From contig CAZXBB010000465.1 of assembly GCA_964638815.1 (NCBI GenBank), forward strand, positions 1-27,218: a DNA stretch of 27,218 nt, read 5' to 3'. The notes under the pieces are model-generated. The model was not told the DNA's origin, did no database searches, and saw nothing but the letters and a program-made list of their open reading frames with translations. Shown here piece after piece: positions 1 through 8,000 of this stretch. Numbering within the stretch: position 1 is the stretch's first letter; the number at the start of each line of letters is the position of its first letter. A program made the position numbers and the translations under genes. The DNA comes from CAZXBB01 sp964638815. GTDB taxonomy: Bacteria; Planctomycetota; Phycisphaerae; Phycisphaerales; SM1A02.

Positions 1-1656
1 GTCGGCGAGGAGCTTCTGGCGACGGCCGGCCTTCACCGCGATGACCGCGATGAACCCGAACAGCACGAGGGCGATGGCGTAGACGAAGCGCACCCGGAGC
101 CCGTTCATGACGAGGACTACGAGCGAGATGCCGACCGCGGCGAAGGCGATGCTGATGCCGTAGAGCGCGAACACGGCGCGCTTGACGCCCCCCAGGGCGC
201 GCTTGAGCTGGTGGTGCAGGTGCTGGTTGTCCGCGGCGGAGAGTGACGTTCCCGCCAGACGCCGGCGGATGATCGCGAGCGTGGTGTCGATGCCGGGAAC
301 GGCGAAGACGATGAGACCTGCGAACACGTAGTACGTCTCGCCGCGTGCGCCCAGCATCAGGATGATGACGATGCACATGTATCCGAGCAGGAGGCTTCCG
401 CAGTCGCCGAGGAAGATCGTCGCCGGGTTGAAGTTGTGCGGAAGGAACCCGAGCACGGCGCCGAGGAGCGCCAGGCAGAGCACGATCCGCGCGCCGGCGA
501 GCGACGGCTCGTCGCCGTCGATGTCCACCCACCCGGTGTTCGGGTTGTACCGCAGATAGCGACCCGCGGGCAGCTTCGGCAGCACGGCCAGGTCGTCGCC
601 GACGAGCTCGTCGAGCGTCAGGGGGTACGCGCCGTACCGGTCGCGGTAGAGACGCACCATGTCGTGCAGCCGCTTGGACTGGGCCCGGGCGATGATCGTG
701 CTCTCGTCGGTGGCGTGCACCGTTCCGGCGATCGGCTCGTAACCCAGCGTCCACCCGAGGGGCATTGCCGGCACGCGCACCAGGTTGTCCTCGGGATTCG
801 CGCGGATTAGCGTCGCGAGATCGGGCGCCGGCGCGCCGAGTGTCTCGAGGTAGCGGTCCGAGCGCTCCTGAAGGTTCTCCACGATGCGGTCCGCTTCGTG
901 CCGGGCCTCCTCGCCCCCGCGGAAGTCGAACGGCGCGATGAGCAGACCGATCGCCAGCAGGCCGATCGCGACGATGGCGACGGTGCCCGAGAGCAGACCG
1001 TCAAGCCCGTCGAGGAGGTTGGCGGCGTTGCACCCGCCGAGCACGAAGATCGCGATCAGCGCCGTGCCCGACCAGTAGAAGAGGTGGTCGTTGAGGATGT
1101 GGAAGTCGAGGATCGTCAACAGCACGACGTCCGGACCGCCCATGAACGGCGTCAGCAGCCCCTCCGCGACGCGCACGCCGATGTCGTTGATCGCGAGCGC
1201 CGCGGCGGCGACGAGCTGGCCGGCGATCTTCAGCCGCGGGTCCCATCCCCACACGTCGTCCGCGAGCCCGGTGAAGGTGATCGCGACCATGCCGATGATG
1301 ATCGCGAACGGAACGTGCAGGTAAGCGTCCGTGTACTCGTCCGCCGTGACGTAGCTGATGAGGATCGCCATGCAGAGACCGAGGAACACCGCCATGCCGC
1401 CGAGGTAGGCGACGGGGTAGGCGTGCATCTTGCGCTCGTCGGGGTGGTCGATCACGCCGGCGGCGATCGCGGCGCGACGCACCAGCGGCGTGGCGAGCAG
1501 CGTGACGAGGAAAGCCGCGACGAAGACGTGGGCATAGCTGTTGAGAAGATCCAGCGCCGAAAGCGCGACGGAGTCGACGACGTCGGCGCGAATGGGCTCC
1601 ATCACCGGCGCGGCCAGGTCGGGGTGACGCAGCGGCAGGCCGAGCTGTCCCGACAT
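1..1656 (-). CDS. WecA/MraY-type polyprenyl-phosphate sugar-1-phosphate transferase, partial at the left edge
   Basis: An integral membrane enzyme expected to move a sugar-1-phosphate from a UDP-sugar to undecaprenyl phosphate, the first committed step of glycan assembly. Reading the minus strand gives 552 codons with no stop before base 1, so the C-terminus is outside the window. Family motifs are clear: GLADDVWG (residues 130-137), NLLDGLDGL (213-221), FNPATIFLGDCGS (409-421) and the histidine motif HLHH (479-482). Many hydrophobic segments are visible. Between the helix after DGLDGL and the helix before the FLGD loop lies an extra domain of about 145 residues (245-387), absent from ordinary WecA. 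Its end, around YRDRYGAYPLTLDELV and YNPNTG, resembles pseudopilin C-terminal domains. The start is ATG 1656; an in-frame GTG at 1665 would overlap the upstream epimerase stop by four bases and is equally possible. It is the last visible gene of the exopolysaccharide operon. Confidence 0.9.
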   Translation of the reverse strand, partial: MSGQLGLPLRHPDLAAPVMEPIRADVVDSVALSALDLLNSYAHVFVAAFLVTLLATPLVRRAAIAAGVIDHPDERKMHAYPVAYLGGMAVFLGLCMAILISYVTADEYTDAYLHVPFAIIIGMVAITFTGLADDVWGWDPRLKIAGQLVAAAALAINDIGVRVAEGLLTPFMGGPDVVLLTILDFHILNDHLFYWSGTALIAIFVLGGCNAANLLDGLDGLLSGTVAIVAIGLLAIGLLIAPFDFRGGEEARHEADRIVENLQERSDRYLETLGAPAPDLATLIRANPEDNLVRVPAMPLGWTLGYEPIAGTVHATDESTIIARAQSKRLHDMVRLYRDRYGAYPLTLDELVGDDLAVLPKLPAGRYLRYNPNTGWVDIDGDEPSLAGARIVLCLALLGAVLGFLPHNFNPATIFLGDCGSLLLGYMCIVIILMLGARGETYYVFAGLIVFAVPGIDTTLAIIRRRLAGTSLSAADNQHLHHQLKRALGGVKRAVFALYGISIAFAAVGISLVVLVMNGLRVRFVYAIALVLFGFIAVIAVKAGRRQKLLAD

Positions 1657-1661
1657 CGCGA

Positions 1662-2678
1662 TCACGACTTCACCCGCTCGACAGGGCTGTGCGGGGGCCG
1701 CGGCGACCCGCGCAGGACGCGGGCGAGATCGCGGATCGTCCGCTCGAGCGGGATCCTCGCCTCGAATCCGATCGCGGCGCGGATGCGGCCCAGATCGGGC
1801 CGCCGGTCACGCAGGTCGTCGAAGCCGGCGCCGAACGCCTCGTCGTAGGGCACCATGACGATGGACGACGTCGAGCCCAGGGTCGAGATGACGAGCCCGG
1901 CGAGATCGAGCATCGAGATGGGGTCGTCGTGACCGATGTTCAGCACCCGCCCCGTGCACGCGGGGCTGGCGATCATGACCGGCAGGTGATCGGCGACGTC
2001 GCGCACGTCGCAGAAGCACCGGGTCTGCCTGCCGTCGCCGTGGACCTCGAGCGGCCGGCCGGCGAGCGCCGCCGCGACGAAACGCGGCAGCACCATGCCG
2101 TAGGCGCCGAGCTGGCGCGGACCCACGGTGTTGAAGAAGCGGGCGATCGTCACCGGAAGCCCGTGCTCGCGGTGGTACGCGAGCGCGAGGTACTCGTCGA
2201 TGGCCTTCGAGCACGCGTACGACCAACGGTGCAGCACCGTCGGTCCGTACACGACGTCGTCGTCCTCGGCGAAGGGCGTTTTCGTGGATTTCCCGTACAC
2301 CTCCGAGGTCGAGGCGAGCAGCAGCGGCGTCGAGGGCACGGCCGCGAAGCGCAGCACGGCGCTCGTTTCGAGCACGTTCGTCTCGATGGTCCGGATCGGC
2401 TGCTCGATCACCAGCCGCACGCCGACGGCGGCCGCGAGGTGATAGATCTCGTCGACGGTTCCCGGCGACAGGCGTTCGAGGCCGGCGGCGACGTCGGCCT
2501 CGATCAGCTCGACGCGCGCGGGATCCACCCCGGCCAGGTTGTCGCGGCGCCCGGTCGAGAGGTTGTCGATCACCAGCACGCGGTCGCCGCGCGCCACGAG
2601 CCGCTCCACCAGGTGGGACCCGATGAACCCGCTGCCGCCGGTGACCAGGGACACGCGCTCGCTCGCAGGTGACGTCAT
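1662..2678 (-). CDS. NAD-dependent sugar-nucleotide epimerase/dehydratase (extended SDR)
   Basis: A 338-residue cytosolic enzyme of the extended short-chain dehydrogenase family that acts on nucleotide sugars. The NAD-binding motif TGGSGFIG is at residues 13-20, STSEVYGK at 123-130 supplies the conserved serine/threonine region, and the catalytic pair is Y154 and K158 in SYACSK. The stretch FFNTVGPRQ followed by DGRQTRCFCDVRDVAD is typical of UDP-glucuronate decarboxylase and related UDP-glucose epimerases. Substrate cannot be fixed from sequence; UDP-xylose synthase and UDP-hexose 4-epimerase are both plausible. It starts 47 bases after the tyrosine-kinase-like gene and its stop touches the start of the sugar-phosphate transferase, so it probably prepares sugar nucleotides for the same polymer. 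No strong Shine-Dalgarno sequence is visible before the start, which is chosen because the fold begins a few residues later. Confidence 0.92.
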   Translation of the reverse strand: MTSPASERVSLVTGGSGFIGSHLVERLVARGDRVLVIDNLSTGRRDNLAGVDPARVELIEADVAAGLERLSPGTVDEIYHLAAAVGVRLVIEQPIRTIETNVLETSAVLRFAAVPSTPLLLASTSEVYGKSTKTPFAEDDDVVYGPTVLHRWSYACSKAIDEYLALAYHREHGLPVTIARFFNTVGPRQLGAYGMVLPRFVAAALAGRPLEVHGDGRQTRCFCDVRDVADHLPVMIASPACTGRVLNIGHDDPISMLDLAGLVISTLGSTSSIVMVPYDEAFGAGFDDLRDRRPDLGRIRAAIGFEARIPLERTIRDLARVLRGSPRPPHSPVERVKS

Positions 2679-2725
2679 GACGGAAGCCTACTGCACCCGG
2701 CCTCCCTCGGCCTCGCCCCGGCGTG

Positions 2726-4936
2726 TCACTTCGAATCAGTCGACGACACCGCGTACTCGGCCATGGTCGCGAAGTTCTTCTTGAAGTAGCCGCCCGCGGT
2801 CCCCAGCGGCCGGTTGAGCACGATGCCGACCAGGTCGCAGTGCGCGTCGCGGAGCTGCGAGATGATCCTCGCGACGAGTCCTCGCTGCTCCTCGTTCGCG
2901 CGCACGACGAGCGCGGCGGCGTCCAGCTTGTTCGCCAGCATCATCGCGTCGCCGGCCACGATCGCGGGCGGCGCGTCGAACAGGATCAGCTCGTACTGGC
3001 CCCGCAGCTCGGCGACGACGCTGTCGAACTTCTCGGAGTTGAGTCGGTCGATGATCCGGTTCTCGGGCGTGCCGGCGGTGATGACATGGATGCCGTCCTC
3101 GGTCTCGGTGACGGCCTGCGGCACGGTCGTCTCGCCGGCGAGCAGATCGCCGAGGCCGGGCTGATCGGGGTCGAGGCCCACCATCGCCGCGATGCGCGGG
3201 CGGCGGAAGTTCGCATCGACGACGAGAACCCGCCGCCCCGTCGCGGCGAACCCCACCGCGATATTGCCGACCACGGTGGTCGTGCCGGCCCCCGGGATGC
3301 CCCCGATCATCACGACCGTCTGGTGACCGACGTGGTCCACACCCTTCGCGAAGGGCGTGCACACCTGCCGGTAGGACTCGGCGAGGACGCTCGTCGGGTG
3401 CCGGCGAAGGACGAGTTCCGCCGCGGGGCACTTCGTCGGGTCTTCCTCGAGATCCGGGATGACGCCCAGGAGCCGCGCGCCCGGCAGGAGCATCAGGTCG
3501 CTCGCGCTGCGGATGCGCTGATCGGTGATCTCGCGGAGCAGGACGATGCCGACCGTGAGACCGACTATGAGGAGCGTGCAGAGCGGAACGATGATCTCCG
3601 GCTTGGGGAAGGAGATCTCCCGCGGCGTGCGCGCCTCCTGCGCGATCGCCACGCGCTCCGCGTCGGTCCGCAGACGCATGAGCTGGATCGCCTTGATGAG
3701 CTGGCGATCGCCGTCGCGGGCCTCCTCGAGGTGCTGTCGCCGCTCGCGCAGCGCGTCGAACTTCGACTGCTGGGCCGCGAGCTCGCTCGCCTGCTTGCCC
3801 TTCGCCTCGCGCTCGGCCTCCAGGCCCTCGAGCATCTTCTGCCAGGTCTCGACCTCGTTGCCGTAGGCCTTGAGCTTCGCGTTGAGATTGCGCCGGATGA
3901 TCTCCTCGGTCTTGTCCTCCCGCTCCGCCTGCGCGGCGCGCAGCATCATCTCTCCGTCGATGACGCTCGGGTGGTCGGCGTGGAACTTCTCGCGCGCGGC
4001 CCGGACCTGCATCTTCATCGACTCGACCGCGCGGATGTGCGTCGCCACCGCGAAGTCCATCTCCGCCTCGAGGGTGTCCTGCGCGCCTGGCTCCATGGTG
4101 CCCTGGAGCTTCGCGGCGGTCTGCTGGTAGTTCGACTGCGCCATACTGAGCGCCTGCGTCGTCTGGCCGATCTGGAGAATGAGGTTCCGGATGGTGGTGG
4201 CGGCCTCGCCGTAGCGCGGGTCCTCGAGGCTCGTGATATCGGCGTCGATGATGAAGGCCCCGATCTCCTGGTCGAGGTCCTGAAGGTCCAGGTTGGTCTG
4301 CGCAAGCTGGCGGTTGAAGAGCTCGAGGTTCTGGTTGTAGACCTGGTTGTCCAGCGCCTTGCGCTTGTCCATGTAGGCACGAGCGATGGCGTTGAGGACG
4401 ATCGGAACGTCCTTGGCGCTGTTCGTCGCCCACCTGATCTGGAACAGCTCGGTACCGCGCATCACCGACGTCCGGACGTCCTCGACGAGCTCGTCAACCG
4501 CCTCCGCGACGAGCGGCGTGCCGTTCTCGTCGATGAACCTGGTCTGGAACCAGTCCGTCTTGTTCTGCACGTCGGGATTGCCGACGGCGCTCGTCATGAC
4601 CTCGCGGCTCACCATGAGCACGAGCTGGGTCTGGGAGATGCGGTAGACGTCCTCGTCGTTCAGCGGGTCCTGTGTCGCGACGTCACCGGCGTCGGAGAGA
4701 CCCGGGCGAACTTCGAAGATCACCTCGCCGGTCGAGAGCGGAAAGAAGATGAGCAGCAGAATGTAGGTTCCGACCCCGAGCCCGGCCCCGAGCACGCCGA
4801 CGGCGATCAGCAGGACCAGGTGCCGACGCAGCAGCCGGAACGGGTCGATGGCGGCTCCGCGGCCCGGCGCCGCCGGTGCGGGTCGGGCCGGCATGGGACG
4901 GGCCGGCATCGGCCGGCTGGGCGTAACTGTGCTCAT
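2726..4936 (-). CDS. Wzz-BY-kinase fusion (polysaccharide chain-length/tyrosine-kinase-like protein) with degenerate P-loop
   Basis: A 736-residue inner membrane protein that in this family controls polysaccharide polymerisation and export. Order: a Pro/Ala-rich cytosolic start (1-30), transmembrane helix (about 40-66), periplasmic Wzz region with long coiled coil (about 200-435), second helix (about 448-468), then a CpsD/Wzc-type ATPase domain. The P-loop reads GIPGAGTTT (546-554), so the essential lysine of G-K-S/T is threonine 552. The Walker A' strand VLVVDANFRRP (570-580) has Asn where the second Asp is usual. Walker B is LILFDAPP (650-657). The usual C-terminal tyrosine cluster is absent; only Y717 and Y728 lie near the end. 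The start at ATG 4936 follows GAGGA at a good distance; the frame stays open to 5326, but that part overlaps the TPR gene. It sits between the TPR and epimerase genes. Confidence 0.92.
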   Translation of the reverse strand: MSTVTPSRPMPARPMPARPAPAAPGRGAAIDPFRLLRRHLVLLIAVGVLGAGLGVGTYILLLIFFPLSTGEVIFEVRPGLSDAGDVATQDPLNDEDVYRISQTQLVLMVSREVMTSAVGNPDVQNKTDWFQTRFIDENGTPLVAEAVDELVEDVRTSVMRGTELFQIRWATNSAKDVPIVLNAIARAYMDKRKALDNQVYNQNLELFNRQLAQTNLDLQDLDQEIGAFIIDADITSLEDPRYGEAATTIRNLILQIGQTTQALSMAQSNYQQTAAKLQGTMEPGAQDTLEAEMDFAVATHIRAVESMKMQVRAAREKFHADHPSVIDGEMMLRAAQAEREDKTEEIIRRNLNAKLKAYGNEVETWQKMLEGLEAEREAKGKQASELAAQQSKFDALRERRQHLEEARDGDRQLIKAIQLMRLRTDAERVAIAQEARTPREISFPKPEIIVPLCTLLIVGLTVGIVLLREITDQRIRSASDLMLLPGARLLGVIPDLEEDPTKCPAAELVLRRHPTSVLAESYRQVCTPFAKGVDHVGHQTVVMIGGIPGAGTTTVVGNIAVGFAATGRRVLVVDANFRRPRIAAMVGLDPDQPGLGDLLAGETTVPQAVTETEDGIHVITAGTPENRIIDRLNSEKFDSVVAELRGQYELILFDAPPAIVAGDAMMLANKLDAAALVVRANEEQRGLVARIISQLRDAHCDLVGIVLNRPLGTAGGYFKKNFATMAEYAVSSTDSK

Positions 4937-5024
4937 GACGTTTCCTCGTTCGACGATCGGCTCGATGGTCCCGCGGGCACGGAGGACGCCGGGCGGCCGG
5001 TGCGGACCTCCGCCCGCTCCAACG

Positions 5025-8000
5025 CTACTGCCGGTTCTCCGTCTTGGTTCGAATATCGTCCGCCAGCCGGTTGATCTCCTCCCGAATCTCGTTGGTCGGG
5101 TTAAGTTCGGCAGCCTTGGCGAGATACCGCCTGGCCAGCGCGTAGTCCCCCTTCTTGTGGAAGAGCGCGCCCATGTGCATCTGGTTCTCGGCGGTGGCCT
5201 GGAGCTGGCTGGCCCGGCGGAGATAGCTCTCGGCCAGCTCCGTCTTGTCCATCCGGAAGTAGATGAAGCCCAGCGTGTCCATGATGCCCGCTTCCATCGG
5301 CAGCAGCTCGGCCGCCTTCTGGGCATACGGAAGCCCGCTCTCGGGCTCCCCGAGGAACTCCGAGTAGATGTACGCGATGTTGTTCAAGGTCACGCCGCTG
5401 CCGGGATCCAGGTCGAGGGCCTTCTTGTACTCCGCAAGAGCGTCTCGATGCTGCTTGGTCAGGACCATGGCGCCGGCGAGGTCGGCGTGCAGGTCGGTCC
5501 GGAGCCGGACATCTTCCTCCGGGGCCATCGCGATGGCCTTCGTGCGCACCTCGATGGCGCGACTGAGCCCGTCCACACCGCCCATCGCCCAGATGTTGCC
5601 GATCGCGCGCAGCTCGTACGCGTCAGGCTCGCCGGCGGTCTTCCTCGCAAACTCCTCGGTCCGAGCCGCCTCCCGGTTGTGAATCTCGAAGAGCTCCTGG
5701 TACCACTTCTCGATGTTCTGCGGCGGGATGAGCTCGTCGCGAATGAGCTCGCGGAACCGCACGTACGCGATCTCCATGTGCTCGAGCGCCTGCGCGAGCT
5801 TGCCGGTGCGGGCAAGGGCGCGGGCGTAGAGCGTGCGCAGGGTCGGGCTGTCCTCGACGAGCTTCGCATGCTCCTCGATGAGCTTGATCGTCGGCTCATA
5901 GTCGGGCGGGTCGTTGGCGAGCAGGATCTCGGCGCGCTTCGCGATGAGCCGCGGCGCGGGGGTCAGCTCGATCGCCGACCTGTAGTGCATCTCCACCGAT
6001 TCAGAGAGACGCTTGATCTGGGCGCGCAGCGTGCGTGCCTCGAGCGCGTTCGGCGGCAGTGCGCGGAGCGTCCGCTCCGCCTTCCGCTGCTCGGAGACGT
6101 GGAGGTCGGCGAGGGCGACGACCCAGAACACCGTCGAGGGGTTGTACTCCACCGCAGCCCGCACGACCTCGATCGCCGCTTCGTCGCGGCCTTCCAGCAT
6201 GAGCAACTGGACGAGCTGGCGCCGCGCGTCGTTCTGCCCGGGTGACCGCTCGAGGAGGCGGGTCAGCTCGCTGATCGCGCTGGCGGGGTCCTTCTTCTCC
6301 TGGAGGACCTTGACGCGCGTGAGGCTTGTCTGGACGAACTCGGGCCGCACGTCGTCGGCGCGCGTCAGCGCGCGGAGCGCATCGTCGAGGAGGACGGCGT
6401 TTCCGGTCCGCCGGTAGGCGGCCAGCTTCGCCACGGCCTGGAGCACGTGCGGCATCGGATTCGTCGGGTCCACCTTCGCCGCGAGCTGGAGCGATTCCAG
6501 GTGCTCGGCGTAGCGCTGCTCCGCCGCCTCCCGCTCGCCCTCCTGCCAGAGCTGGTCGGCTTCCTGCCCGGCGATCGACGCGCGCAGCATGATGCTCGTC
6601 CCGTCAGGCTGGTCACGCGCCTCCGCTTCCGCGAGCAGTTCCCGCGCCTTCTGCACCTGCCCCGTCTTGATGTAGGACTCGATGATCTGGAGATCGAGCT
6701 GCCGCGACGGCGAGAAGGCCGTGACCGCCTCGAGCTGCGAGATCGCCTCGGCGTAGCGGCCCTGCCGGAAGTATGTCTCGCCCAGCGCAAGGTGCGCCTT
6801 GTGCTTCGACTCCGCATCGATCTCGAGGGCCATCTCGAAGCTCGCGATGGCCTCGGCGGTGCGGTCGACTCCGGACTGGTAGAGCCCGAGCGCGACCATG
6901 GCGTCGACCTGCTCCTCGGGATCGCTCTGCTTCGCGGCCCACGCGCGGAGAACGTCCTCACCGCCCTGGACGTCGCCGCGGGCGCGGAGGAGACCCGAGC
7001 GCAGCAGGTGCCAGTCGAGACGCCGCTCCCCCGGAGGCGCAAGGTCCTCGACGATCACGTCGGCCTCCGCCCACCACTTCCGCTCCTCCTGGGCGATCAG
7101 CTCCGCGGCGCTGCCCCGACCGACGCCGGGAAGACGCGTCCAGCGATCGAACGAGTAGACCTCCTGGCCTTTGTCGTCCAGGATCAGCTCGCGCTTCGGC
7201 TTGGTCCTGCCGAGGAAATCCGCGAGCGCGGCGGCGTTCTTCTTGTCCTCGGGGTTCTGCTCGTAGCGTTTGCGGCGCTCGCTCAGGACGGTCCGCGGCT
7301 CGCCGGCCGCGGCCTCGAGCCCGAGCCACAGCTCCCGTATCTCGGCATTGGTCGGCGCGAGACGTCGCCCCTGGCGGATGACGATCAGCGCACGCGTCTG
7401 GTTCCCGGTGAGGTTGAGGAGCTTGGCGTACTCGCCGACGGTCGTGATGTCGGCCGGGTTGTTGGCGTAGGCCGATTGGAAAGCCCGGAGAGCACCCTGG
7501 TAGTCGCCGAGGAACCGCTTGGCGAGCGCGAGCATGCGCCACGCCATCGCCGAGTAGGGGATCTGCTCGGTCGCGAGCTGGAACATGCGCGCCGCCTCTT
7601 CGGGATTGTCGAGCGCCGCCTCGTAGCGACCGCGGTAGAGCGCGCCGCCGGCCTGGTCGGAGTTGAGACGCTGCGCCACGCTGATCACCTGCTCGACCGC
7701 CGGCCAGTCCTTGGCCTGCACCGACTTCATGAACCGGTACTCGATGAGACGCGGGTTCTCCGGCGCGAGCTGCTCCGCCTTGGCGCGGAACACCGTCTCC
7801 TTCTGGTTCAGCCGTGCGAGGCTGTTCGTGAGCTCGGTGACCTGCTCCGAATCCGATGCCGTCCGGGCGGCATCGAGGTCCCGCTCGTAGCGCATGCGCA
7901 GCGCGCTGAACGCAAGGAGCGTCTCGACCGCGCGCTCGGTCTCGTCCGAGTACAGGTCCCTCATGTACTGCTCGATCGCGCCGATGGGGTCGGGGTTGTC

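Noticed and set aside
2723..5074. Long plus-strand reading frame opposite the Wzz/BY-kinase gene
   Set aside because: Arg/Asp/Val-rich composition typical of antisense frames in GC-rich DNA; the minus strand encodes a recognisable protein with motifs in order.
4937..5326. N-terminal extension of the Wzz/BY-kinase frame
   Set aside because: It overlaps the end of the TPR gene, is Arg/Ser/Trp-rich and lacks a Shine-Dalgarno sequence, whereas ATG 4936 has one and gives a normal Wzz start.
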